A stretch of DNA of 5,619 nucleotides, from the NCBI GenBank assembly GCA_029210545.1, contig JARGFV010000140.1:1-5619 (forward strand), written 5' to 3'. A program made the position numbers and the translations under genes. Below, one piece after another: positions 1 through 5,341 of the stretch. Under the pieces are notes generated by a model. That model searched no databases. It was not told the origin of the DNA and was given only the letters and a program-made list of their open reading frames with translations. How positions within the stretch are numbered: position 1 is the first letter of the stretch; each line of letters begins with the position of its first letter. The DNA is from a bacterium (GTDB lineage Bacteria; BMS3Abin14).

Positions 1-2
1 AA

Positions 3-32
3 GGAAAGGGAAAACGACGCTTTTCCCTTTCC
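3..32. repeat. Perfect 12-bp hairpin at window edge
   Basis: The arm GGAAAGGGAAAA (3-14) pairs perfectly with TTTTCCCTTTCC (21-32) around a 6-nt loop. No T-run follows on the + strand beyond the T4 inside the arm. It could be the terminator of a gene upstream of the window, on either strand, but that gene is not visible. Seen directly; the terminator role is inference. Confidence 0.5.
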
Positions 33-37
33 GTGGA

Positions 38-65
38 GCGAAAAGTCCCGGATTGGACTTTTTGC
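38..65. repeat. Second hairpin, AAAAGTCC/GGACTTTT, upstream of tRNA-His
   Basis: AAAAGTCC (41-48) pairs with GGACTTTT (55-62) over a 6-nt loop. The stem extends outward through G40-T63 wobble, C39-G64 and G38-C65. The right arm runs into a T5 tract (59-63), so the structure could terminate transcription entering from the left. The arm plus the following GCG...TATCA resembles a short dispersed intergenic element I associate from memory with Deltaproteobacteria; that identification is weak. Confidence 0.5.
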
Positions 66-101
66 GACTCTATCATGAATTGGAGCCTGGAGAAAACGTA
101 T

Positions 102-179
102 GGTGGGCATAGCTCAGCTGGTTAGAGCGCTGGACTGTGGCTCCAGAGGTCGAGGGTTCAAATCCCTCTGTCCACCCCA
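102..179 (+). tRNA. tRNA-His (anticodon GUG)
   Basis: This is a complete cloverleaf. The acceptor stem is 103-109 paired with 169-175 (one G-T wobble). The D arm starts with GCTC at 112 and closes with GAGC at 125. The anticodon stem is 130-134 with 142-146, and the loop CTGTGGC places anticodon GTG at 137-139. The T arm is 152-168 with loop TTCAAAT. The histidine identity signs are present: an extra G at position -1 (102) opposite discriminator C73 (176). The CCA end is encoded (177-179). The gene sits alone with its own downstream terminator. No convincing promoter is visible in the 101 bases before it; TATCAT at 71-76 is -10-like but lacks a -35 at proper spacing. Confidence 0.97.
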
Positions 180-186
180 GAATTTT

Positions 187-218
187 ACCGGGCCGGTACA
201 TACCGGCCCGGTTTTTTT
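187..218 (+). terminator. Intrinsic terminator of tRNA-His
   Basis: A GC-rich 10-bp perfect stem, ACCGGGCCGG (187-196) with CCGGCCCGGT (203-212), encloses a 6-nt loop and is followed by a T-run (212-218). It lies 8 nt after the tRNA CCA end. It should separate the tRNA from the transporter operon, so that operon needs its own promoter in 219-310. Confidence 0.93.
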
Positions 219-281
219 GTGTTTTCGGCACGTCAGTAGTCCCCGTTTTTTTAGGCTACACTGGCATTATATCTTGGCAAA

Positions 282-308
282 AACTGCCGGGGGGTTCCGG
301 CCACAGTT
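282..308 (+). promoter_or_regulatory. 5' UTR hairpin just before the binding-protein RBS
   Basis: GCCGG (286-290) pairs with CCGGC (297-301) around GGGGTT. An outer AACT/AGTT helix (282-285 with 305-308) continues it after a 3-nt bulge. It ends three bases before the Shine-Dalgarno sequence at 311-316, so it could stabilise the mRNA or influence ribosome loading. I see no match to a known riboswitch. The structure is read from sequence; any role is inference. Confidence 0.3.
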
Positions 309-323
309 CAGGGAGGGTGGATT

Positions 324-1313
324 ATGAAGAAATTTCTGGTCGTTGCGTTGTGTCTGGCCGTGGTTCCGTGTGCCTACGGGGCAGACATGGCAAAGGCGAA
401 GGCGGAAGGCAAGGCGAACTTTTACGCCAACATCACCGCGGTTGAGCCCATTATGGAGGCGTTCAAGGTGAGCCAGGGTGTCGAGGGTATTTACACCCGC
501 ATTTCCACTTCAAAATATCTCTCTACGGTCATTACCGAGTTTGAAGCAGGCAAGTTGGCGGCCGACGTGCTCCAGGGCCCCCTGCCCATCCTCCAGACCC
601 TCAAGGATAATGGAGTTCTGGTGCCCTACAGGTCCCCATCGGCGGCCGGGTACCCCGACTGGGCCCGGGCGGACGATACCATCGTACAGTTCGGCATCGA
701 ATACGTCGCACCTATCTACAACAAGGAGCTGGTCAAGGCCGCCGACGTGCCGAAGACCTACATGGACCTGGCGGATCCCAGGTGGAAGGACAAGATCGTC
801 ATGCCCAACCCCTCCACCCACGCCACGACCATCTCGTGGCTGGTAGGTCTGAAGGAGATGAAGATCTTTGCCTCCGACGATGAGTGGATGAAGTTCGTCA
901 AGGGGCTGGCGGCCAACCGTCCCATGTTCGTGGCCTCCTTCGGCCCCTCCCCGGCCCCGGTGGAGAGCGGCGAGAAACTCATCGCCATCTCCATGCCCAA
1001 GTACATCATCACCCACGCCCCCGCGCCACTTGACTGGGCCAGGGTCGGCACCATCCTCGGCTCGCCCCGCGGTATCGCCATCGCCGCCAGGGCCCCGCAC
1101 CCGGAAGCCGCCAAAGTGTTCATGGACTACTGGCTTTCAGGGGCTGCCATGAAGCTGCTGGCGGACAAGGTCGGCGAGTACGTGCTGACGCCTGGCGTGT
1201 TCCCGCCCATTGACGGCATCAGTGGCGCAAAGGTTCTCCCCATCCGGGAACTGTCCGATGACGAGATCAAGAGCTGGGGAGAGGAGTTCAGGAAGATCTT
1301 CGAGGGCGTGTGA
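324..1313 (+). CDS. Periplasmic solute-binding protein of an Fe(III)/thiamine/AEP-type ABC importer
   Basis: This 329-residue protein is the probable periplasmic receptor that hands solute to the ABC importer encoded next to it. Residues 1-19 form a Sec signal peptide (MKK, hydrophobic core, cleavage after A-Y-G at 19). C16 lacks a lipobox (V-V-P before it), so the protein is likely soluble rather than a lipoprotein. The mature part has the FbpA/AfuA-like (SBP_bac_6/8-type) layout: an N-lobe strand near 32-38, the pattern FEAGKLAADVLQGP near 73-86, a cross-over with YMDLADPRWKDKIVMPNP at 146-163, and the family-typical PHPEAAKVFMDYWLS at 258-272. Length is slightly under the usual 330-350. 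The start is set by a strong SD, GGAGG at 312-316, 7 nt before ATG. There is no adjacent Tyr-Tyr pair; Y227 in MPKYIITHAP stands alone where ferric-binding proteins usually carry it, so iron is not assured. It is the first gene of the operon. Family confident, substrate unknown. Confidence 0.88.
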   Translation: MKKFLVVALCLAVVPCAYGADMAKAKAEGKANFYANITAVEPIMEAFKVSQGVEGIYTRISTSKYLSTVITEFEAGKLAADVLQGPLPILQTLKDNGVLVPYRSPSAAGYPDWARADDTIVQFGIEYVAPIYNKELVKAADVPKTYMDLADPRWKDKIVMPNPSTHATTISWLVGLKEMKIFASDDEWMKFVKGLAANRPMFVASFGPSPAPVESGEKLIAISMPKYIITHAPAPLDWARVGTILGSPRGIAIAARAPHPEAAKVFMDYWLSGAAMKLLADKVGEYVLTPGVFPPIDGISGAKVLPIRELSDDEIKSWGEEFRKIFEGV

Positions 1314-1345
1314 TCCGCAGGCCCGCGTAACAGACCATGTTCATA

Positions 1346-1379
1346 CACTCCCGAGGCCGGGGAGCCGGCCCCGGGAGTG
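1346..1379 (+). promoter_or_regulatory. Strong intercistronic hairpin between binding protein and ATPase
   Basis: CACTCCCG (1346-1353) pairs with CGGGAGTG (1372-1379). After a single A-C mismatch the helix continues as GGCCGG/CCGGCC, closing a GGAG tetraloop at 1361-1364. There is no T-run, so it is not a standard terminator. It fills most of the 81-nt gap and ends 6 nt before the ATPase SD. Known binding-protein operons often use such hairpins to protect the upstream message from 3' exonucleases and so raise receptor levels over the membrane parts. That role is inferred here from position. Confidence 0.6.
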
Positions 1380-1394
1380 CCATGCGGAGGGCTC

Positions 1395-2498
1395 ATGGAG
1401 ATTCGAATCGAGGGGGTGACCAAAGATTTTTTTTCCGAGGGCAAGAGGATCCGTGCCCTGGATAACGTCCACCTCAACATCCCCGCCAACCGGATATTTA
1501 CCCTTCTCGGCCCAAGCGGGTGCGGTAAAACGACTCTGCTCAGGTGCATCGTCGGGCTGGAAACACCCGACGTCGGCGAGATCGCCATCGGCGACGAGGT
1601 GGTGTGGTCACGGGAAAAGGGCATCCTCGTGCCGCCGGAGGAGCGGGGGCTCGGCATGGTGTTCCAGACCTATGCCATCTGGCCCCACATGAACGTGTTC
1701 GACAATGTGGCCTATCCCCTCCAGAACCGGAAGGTGCCGAAAAAGGAGATCAGGGACAGGGTCGCGAAGGTCCTTCAGTTCGTACAGCTCGACGGGTTCG
1801 AGAACCGGCCAGCCACGAAACTCAGCGGTGGGCAGCAGCAGCGGGTCGCCCTGGCCCGGGCGCTGGTCGCCGAGCCCAAGGTCATCCTTTTCGACGAACC
1901 GCTCAGCAACCTCGACGCCAAGCTGCGCGAAGAGACCCGCAAGGAATTGAGGACCTTTCTGACCGGGTTGGATATCACAGCGGTTTACGTCACCCACGAC
2001 CGCATCGAGGCCCTGGCCCTCTCTGACCAGATCGCCGTCATGAGGGCGGGGAGCATCGTGGAGATCGGTGACCCACGGAAGATCTACTTCAACTCGGACC
2101 ATCGGTTCGTGGCGGATTTCATCGGCAGGGCAAACCTCATTGCGGGGACCGTTTCGGCCCGGGAGGACGGTCACGCGGTCATTGAGACCGTCATCGGCCC
2201 CATTGTCGGCCTCAACAGCCAGGGGATCGCGCCCGGAATGGAGGCGGTCCTGTGCGTCCGCCCCGAATTCATGTCCCTTGCGTCCACCAACGACAGCGGC
2301 GCCAGAAACGTCTTCAAGGGCAAGGTCGAGACCCTGCTTTTCGTGGGGGAGGCTTATGAAGGTGACATCAGGATCGGCGACACGCTGCTGACAACGACCA
2401 TACCGCCGACCGTGGATATCGTGGCGGGAGATGACCTTTATATCTCTTTCGACCCTGACCACTGCTTCCTGCTGCCATCTGAAAACCGGCCTGGCTGA
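1395..2498 (+). CDS. ABC importer ATPase with TOBE domain (FbpC/AfuC/PotA type)
   Basis: This 367-residue cytoplasmic nucleotide-binding subunit should power the importer. Motifs, counted from this start: Walker A GPSGCGKTT 39-47, Q-loop Q91 in VFQTYAIWPHMNV, signature LSGGQQQR 143-150, Walker B VILFDEP 163-169 with catalytic E168, D-loop SNLDAKLR 171-178, and switch H201 in VYVTHDRIEAL. The catalytic core appears complete. Residues from about 245 to 360 form the C-terminal TOBE regulatory region typical of the FbpC/PotA/MalK group. The ATG at 1395 is preferred because GGAGGG (1386-1391) lies just upstream. A GTG at 1377 would add six residues, but it sits inside the intercistronic hairpin and has no good SD. 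The gene lies 81 nt after the binding protein and 35 nt before the permease. The order receptor-ATPase-permease differs from the classical fbpA-B-C order. Confidence 0.93.
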   Translation: MEIRIEGVTKDFFSEGKRIRALDNVHLNIPANRIFTLLGPSGCGKTTLLRCIVGLETPDVGEIAIGDEVVWSREKGILVPPEERGLGMVFQTYAIWPHMNVFDNVAYPLQNRKVPKKEIRDRVAKVLQFVQLDGFENRPATKLSGGQQQRVALARALVAEPKVILFDEPLSNLDAKLREETRKELRTFLTGLDITAVYVTHDRIEALALSDQIAVMRAGSIVEIGDPRKIYFNSDHRFVADFIGRANLIAGTVSAREDGHAVIETVIGPIVGLNSQGIAPGMEAVLCVRPEFMSLASTNDSGARNVFKGKVETLLFVGEAYEGDIRIGDTLLTTTIPPTVDIVAGDDLYISFDPDHCFLLPSENRPG

Positions 2499-2515
2499 CA
2501 TGACATGCCGGTTTT
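2482..2515 (+). promoter_or_regulatory. Inverted repeat over the ATPase stop codon
   Basis: AAAACCGGC (2482-2490) is perfectly complementary to GCCGGTTTT (2507-2515), with a 16-nt loop that holds the ATPase stop TGA (2496-2498). The right arm ends in T4, giving a weak terminator-like shape. It could attenuate read-through into the permease gene or stabilise the mRNA end. The long loop and short T-run make termination only partial at best. Confidence 0.4.
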
Positions 2516-2516
2516 A

Positions 2517-2544
2517 GATATGAGATTTGAGATATGAGATCCAG
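2517..2544 (+). repeat. Heptad array A (GATATGA-type) overlapping the permease start
   Basis: Consecutive 7-nt units starting at 2517, 2524 and 2531 read gatatga, gatttga and gatatga; a degenerate fourth unit (gatccag) runs to 2544. The permease ATG (2534-2536) is inside the third unit, and the in-frame stop TGA (2528-2530) that bounds the reading frame is in the second. The array therefore supplies both the start codon and the ribosome-binding context. Confidence 0.75.
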
Positions 2545-4216
2545 AAAGCTCACCCTCACCCCTTTCCTCATCGTCATCGTCGGCCTCCTGACGGTGTGCC
2601 CTGTCCTGATGCTTGTCCTCGGGAGCTTTTCAAGGGGGTTCGGGGCCTTCGGGCAATTCACCCTGGAAAAGTATGCCGCTGCCTATACCGATCCGGCATT
2701 CGCCGACATCCTCGTCAACACCCTCATCTTCACAGTGGGGTCGGCGATGGTGGCCACGGCTCTGGCCCTCTTTCTCGCTTACATGAACACCCGGACCGAC
2801 ATCCCCTTCAAGTTCCTGTTCGGGGTCATCTCCATCATCCCAATGATGGTCCCTCACATCCTCTTCGCGGTGAGCTGGCTTTTGCTGCTCAATCCCAGCA
2901 ACGGGATCCTCAACCGGCTGATCATGCAGCTTTTCGGGCTGGAGAACTCCCCTTTCAACATTTACACGCTGCCGGGGATGATCCTCGTGGAGGGGCTCCT
3001 GGACCTGCCCATCGCCTATCTCATCATCGCACCGGCCATGAGCGCCTTCGACGTGTCCCTGGAAGAGTCCTCCAAAGTTTGCGGCGCTTCGACCCTGAAG
3101 ACCCTGGCCCGGGTAACCCTGCCGGTGCTGCGTCCCGCCATCCTGGCATCGGCCATTCTGGTCATCGTGAGGAGCCTCGCCTCCTTCGCCGTACCCTCCA
3201 TCATCGGTATGCCGGGCAGGAAATACGTGCTGTCCACCCACATCTACCGGACCATCTCCACCGGATTTTCTGCCGATTACGGGAAGGCCGCGGCTATCGG
3301 GATGAGCGCTCTGGCGGCATCCATCGTGCTCATCTACCTCTACCGTTACCTGACCTCGGAGAGCAGCCGCTACGTGACCATCTCCAGCCGGGGGTTCAAA
3401 CCTGCCCTCATCGAACTGAAAGGGGCCAGGTACCCGCTGTTCGCCATTGTGGGAACGCTTTCCTTCGTGCTCATTGTCCTCCCCGTCATCGTCCTTTTCT
3501 ACACTTCCATGCTGCCCTACGTCATGGTCCCGGGTGAAAGGGCATTCCAGCTCATGAGCTGGAAGAACTGGGTCGAGGTGCTCAAGGACCCCATTTCGCT
3601 GCTGGCCCTTAAAAACAGCGTTTTCCTCGGAGTAGCCGGAGCAACTCTCGGGATCCTCCTGTCCATCTTCGTCTCTTACGTCATCGTCAAGGTGCGGACG
3701 GTGGGATCCGGGATCCTGGAATCCCTGAGTTTCCTCTCCTTCTCTTTCCCGGGTATCGTCATCGGAGTCGGGTTCATGTGGTTTTTCGTCCGCACGCCTC
3801 TTTACGCCACCATCTGGGCTCTCCTCATCGGGTACATCGCCACCTACCTTCCCTACGGCATCAGGCCGCTGACGAGCGCCTTCATCCAGATCCACAGCAA
3901 CCTGGAGGAGTCTTCCAGGGTGTGCGGTGGGAGCCCCTGGTACACCATGCGGCGCATCGTCATCCCTCTCCTCATCCCGGGGATCATCTCCGGGTGGATC
4001 CTCATGGCAACCATGTTCGTGAGGGAACTAACCCTCTCGGTGGTGCTGTCGAGGCCCGGATCGGAGGTGCTGGCCGTCCAGATCCTGCGGTATGCCGAGG
4101 ACGGTCTGTGGGGCAGGCTTTCGGCGCTGGGGATCATTATGATATTCTTCTCCTCCACCCTGGTCATCGCGGCATCCCTGCTGGGGAAAAAGCTGACGAG
4201 GATGAGGGTGATGTAG
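2534..4216 (+). CDS. Two-domain ABC importer permease (FbpB/ThiP/PhnV-type fusion)
   Basis: This 560-residue inner-membrane protein is a tandem fusion of two BPD_transp_1 permease domains, so one chain supplies both halves of the channel. Each half has a cytoplasmic EAA loop that docks on the ATPase: LEESSKVCGASTLKTLARVT at 176-195 and LEESSRVCGGSPWYTMRRIV at 457-476, with the conserved EE...G layout. About 12 hydrophobic segments are visible, near 10-30, 61-84, 96-120, 146-170, 202-222, 253-272, 301-325, 358-385, 396-419, 425-445, 478-497 and 529-549. The length is normal for fused FbpB/ThiP-like permeases. An in-frame stop at 2528-2530 forces the start to 2534 or later. The only SD-like bases are GAG at 2529-2531, too close for a good site, so translation may be weak. 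Partner of the preceding receptor and ATPase; substrate not set by sequence. Confidence 0.93.
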   Translation: MRSRKLTLTPFLIVIVGLLTVCPVLMLVLGSFSRGFGAFGQFTLEKYAAAYTDPAFADILVNTLIFTVGSAMVATALALFLAYMNTRTDIPFKFLFGVISIIPMMVPHILFAVSWLLLLNPSNGILNRLIMQLFGLENSPFNIYTLPGMILVEGLLDLPIAYLIIAPAMSAFDVSLEESSKVCGASTLKTLARVTLPVLRPAILASAILVIVRSLASFAVPSIIGMPGRKYVLSTHIYRTISTGFSADYGKAAAIGMSALAASIVLIYLYRYLTSESSRYVTISSRGFKPALIELKGARYPLFAIVGTLSFVLIVLPVIVLFYTSMLPYVMVPGERAFQLMSWKNWVEVLKDPISLLALKNSVFLGVAGATLGILLSIFVSYVIVKVRTVGSGILESLSFLSFSFPGIVIGVGFMWFFVRTPLYATIWALLIGYIATYLPYGIRPLTSAFIQIHSNLEESSRVCGGSPWYTMRRIVIPLLIPGIISGWILMATMFVRELTLSVVLSRPGSEVLAVQILRYAEDGLWGRLSALGIIMIFFSSTLVIAASLLGKKLTRMRVM

Positions 4217-4227
4217 GGCTGTCACGG

Positions 4228-4255
4228 TCGTGAATTGTGAATTGAAAATTCCGGA
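4228..4255 (+). repeat. Heptad array B (TTGTGAA-type)
   Basis: The 7-nt units starting at 4228, 4235, 4242 and 4249 read tcgtgaa, ttgtgaa, ttgaaaa and ttccgga. The first two differ at one base, and the array then decays while keeping phase. It starts 12 nt after the permease stop and overlaps the left arm of the putative operon terminator. Confidence 0.5.
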
Positions 4256-4298
4256 CGGAGGTTCAAGGGTATTCATTCTACCTTGTCTGGCTATTTTT
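4251..4298 (+). terminator. Probable terminator of the ABC operon
   Basis: CCGGAC (4251-4256) pairs with GTCTGG (4285-4290) with one G-T wobble. An internal loop leads to AAGG (4265-4268) paired with CCTT (4281-4284), plus TA/TA after a bulged G. After three bases a T5 run follows (4294-4298). The helix is interrupted and not very GC-rich, so efficiency is uncertain, but its place 35 nt after the permease stop fits an operon end. If functional, mgtC is transcribed separately. Confidence 0.42.
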
Positions 4299-4333
4299 AA
4301 CCTGGGCGAAACAAGCGGGTGCGAGAATATGTT

Positions 4334-4396
4334 GTTTTGGATTCTGGATCCTGGATTTTGGGCCCGAATCCGTAACCCGGGACTCGTAACCCGGGA
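4334..4396 (+). repeat. Heptad array C upstream of the MgtC-family gene
   Basis: Nine 7-nt units run in unbroken phase from 4334. The first four are of the ATTCTGG type (gttttgg, attctgg, atcctgg, attttgg), then come two transitional units. The last four alternate xxCGTAA and CCCGGGA, so the 14-mers at 4369-4382 and 4383-4396 match at 12 of 14 bases. The array fills most of the space before the mgtC ribosome-binding site (4407-4415), so it lies in the leader or promoter region. No convincing sigma-70 promoter was found in 4299-4416. Confidence 0.7.
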
Positions 4397-4416
4397 TTTT
4401 CTCTGCGAGGTGAGGC

Positions 4417-5118
4417 ATGTTTTTCGGCGATTCATACATGGGAAGTTACGAACTGGCACTCCTGGTCAAGCTGGGCCTGGCTGCGCTGGCCGGTGTCCTT
4501 GTGGGCCTGGAAAGGGAGAAGCACGGGCGCCCGGCGGGCATGCGCACGAACCTCCTCGTTTCGGTGGGCGCCTGCACCATCATGATCATCTCAGAGGCGT
4601 TCTACATCAAGTACGGCATGTACGGCAGTGAAACCGCCCTGCGCCTGGACCCTTCCCGTACCGCGGCCCAGATCATCACCGGCATCGGTTTCCTGGGCGC
4701 GGGCGTGATCATAAAGGAGGGGCCCACGGTAAGAGGGCTCACCACCGCCGCTAGCCTCTGGGTGGTGGCAGGCCTTGGGATGGCCTTCGGGATGGGGTTT
4801 TTCTCCCTGGGCGCCCTTTCCACGGTGCTAGTCATCGTCAGCCTGATCTTCCTCAGAAAACTCGACCCGATCGTCAAAAAGAACCGCTTCCTCACCATGT
4901 CCGTAACGGGGGTTCGGCGCGCGAACCTTTACGATGAACTGATGGATCTGGTGAAAGGGATGGGACTGAAAGCCTCCGACATAAGCTCCCAGGTGGACCT
5001 TGTGGAGAACGAGATCTTCATCAAGATGGTCCTGACGCAGCAGCAAAAACGCATCGGGCAGGAAGTGACCGCGGCTGTGGAACGGCTCGAAGGGATCAAG
5101 AAGATCTTCTACAGCTAA
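4417..5118 (+). CDS. MgtC/SapB family membrane protein with C-terminal ACT-like domain
   Basis: This 233-residue protein has the MgtC/SapB core in its first 150 residues. Visible are GLERE at 30-34, AGMRTNLLVSVGA at 40-52, then R81-T-A-A-Q-I-I-T-GIGFLGAGVIIKEG to 102, and VRGLTTAASLWVVAGLGMAFGMG at 105-127. About five hydrophobic segments are seen (12-31, 43-63, 83-100, 107-127, 130-147). A soluble tail at 157-231 matches the position and size of the ACT-like domain in longer family members. Salmonella MgtC supports growth in low Mg2+ and in macrophages and acts on the F1Fo ATP synthase. Most environmental homologues are uncharacterised, so Mg2+ or envelope homeostasis is only suggested. The ATG at 4417 follows GAGGTGAGG (4407-4415); ATG 4438 lacks an SD. 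It lies 200 nt after the permease, probably a separate unit. Confidence 0.9.
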   Translation: MFFGDSYMGSYELALLVKLGLAALAGVLVGLEREKHGRPAGMRTNLLVSVGACTIMIISEAFYIKYGMYGSETALRLDPSRTAAQIITGIGFLGAGVIIKEGPTVRGLTTAASLWVVAGLGMAFGMGFFSLGALSTVLVIVSLIFLRKLDPIVKKNRFLTMSVTGVRRANLYDELMDLVKGMGLKASDISSQVDLVENEIFIKMVLTQQQKRIGQEVTAAVERLEGIKKIFYS

Positions 5119-5146
5119 CGTTTTTTCGAGATGCCCGAAAAAACGT
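5118..5146 (+). terminator. Hairpin at the mgtC stop codon, possible terminator
   Basis: CGTTTTTTCG (5119-5128) pairs perfectly with CGAAAAAACG (5136-5145) around a 7-nt loop, and A5118-T5146 extends the stem to 11 bp. It begins at the last base of the stop codon. It is A/T-rich and no T-run follows, so it is not a textbook terminator. It could still mark the transcript end or act on mRNA decay. Confidence 0.45.
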
Positions 5147-5163
5147 CTTGAAGATCAAGATCA

Positions 5164-5193
5164 AACCCCTCGCCGTCTGTCAACCCCTCGCCG
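5164..5193 (+). repeat. Direct repeat AACCCCTCGCCG, 18-nt spacing
   Basis: The 12-mer AACCCCTCGCCG occurs at 5164-5175 and again at 5182-5193. It sits directly before the tRNA-Arg promoter, where it could be an activator site or simply a small duplication. Tandem AAGATC hexamers at 5151-5162 precede it. Confidence 0.55.
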
Positions 5194-5202
5194 CCTTGAC
5201 AG
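5177..5202 (+). promoter_or_regulatory. Inverted repeat overlapping the tRNA-Arg -35
   Basis: CTGTCAA (5177-5183) is the exact reverse complement of TTGACAG (5196-5202), with 12 bases between. The right half includes the whole -35 hexamer, so this could be an operator-like dyad. A 7-bp match this close may also be chance. Confidence 0.3.
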
Positions 5203-5224
5203 TGAGGCCGGGGGTGAGTAACAT
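5196..5224 (+). promoter_or_regulatory. Sigma-70-type promoter for tRNA-Arg
   Basis: A perfect TTGACA -35 (5196-5201) is followed after exactly 17 bases by TAACAT (5219-5224), a 4/6 match to TATAAT. This places the start site near 5231 and gives a leader of about 115 nt before tRNA-Arg. A GC-rich stretch in the spacer (GGCCGGGGG) may act as a stringent-type discriminatory feature, though it lies upstream of the usual discriminator. It is the best promoter match in the window. Confidence 0.7.
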
Positions 5225-5227
5225 CCC

Positions 5228-5242
5228 CCCTCGGTTCGAGGG
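5228..5242 (+). repeat. Small hairpin CCCTCG/CGAGGG at the predicted start site
   Basis: CCCTCG (5228-5233) pairs with CGAGGG (5237-5242) over three bases (GTT), or as 5 bp over five bases. It straddles the predicted transcription start, so only part may be in the RNA. No T-run follows, so it is not a terminator. Confidence 0.35.
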
Positions 5243-5246
5243 AAAT

Positions 5247-5323
5247 AGTCCAATGACCAAAGTCCAAAGACCAAGGAAAAGGTCTTCAAATACTTTGGAC
5301 CTTGGACTTTAGACTTTGGACTT
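5247..5323. repeat. Heptad array D, palindromic (AGTCCAA / TTGGACT)
   Basis: Eleven 7-nt units run in phase from 5247 to 5323. The left arm has units such as agtccaa, tgaccaa, agtccaa and agaccaa. The right arm has tggacct, tggactt, tagactt and tggactt, the reverse-complement type. Bases 5258-5276 pair with 5300-5318 at 17 of 19 positions, and an inner AAGGTC/GACCTT helix (5279-5284 with 5298-5303) offers an alternative fold. It lies wholly within the predicted tRNA-Arg leader RNA. Confidence 0.8.
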
Positions 5324-5325
5324 GA

Positions 5326-5341
5326 GCCTCCGTAAGGAGGC
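5326..5341 (+). promoter_or_regulatory. GUAA-capped hairpin just before tRNA-Arg
   Basis: GCCTCC (5326-5331) pairs with GGAGGC (5336-5341) over GTAA, a GNRA-type tetraloop. It ends five bases before the first tRNA base. The right arm and loop contain TAAGGAGG, a perfect Shine-Dalgarno look-alike that the stem would hide. A role in tRNA 5' processing or leader stability is possible but inferred. Confidence 0.55.

Noticed and set aside
262-279. Sigma-54 promoter (TGGCA...TTGGCA) before the binding-protein gene
   Set aside because: GG and GC are two bases off the required -24/-12 spacing. Sigma-70 alternatives such as TATATC at 268-273 lack a -35, so no promoter is called.
100-327. Plus-strand 75-residue reading frame MVGIAQLVRALDCGSRGRG
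   Set aside because: It runs through tRNA-His and its terminator; a common spurious translation of a tRNA gene.
1377-1394. GTG start at 1377 for the ATPase
   Set aside because: It lies in the intercistronic hairpin without an SD; ATG 1395 has GGAGGG just upstream and begins at the usual family N-terminus.
1608-2501. Minus-strand 297-residue open frame
   Set aside because: It is a shadow of the ABC ATPase, which has all its catalytic motifs on the + strand.
2527-3537. Plus-strand 336-residue frame overlapping the permease
   Set aside because: It is rich in R, H, P and G with no recognisable motif; the overlapping frame has two EAA loops and membrane segments and is clearly the gene.
2630-3895. 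Minus-strand 421-residue open frame
   Set aside because: It is antisense to the permease. The D/E/G/H-rich, low-complexity composition is what a high-GC membrane gene gives in reverse, with no domain visible.
4230-4631. Plus-strand 133-residue frame before and into mgtC
   Set aside because: Its first half is translated heptad repeat and its second half is an off-frame reading of mgtC.
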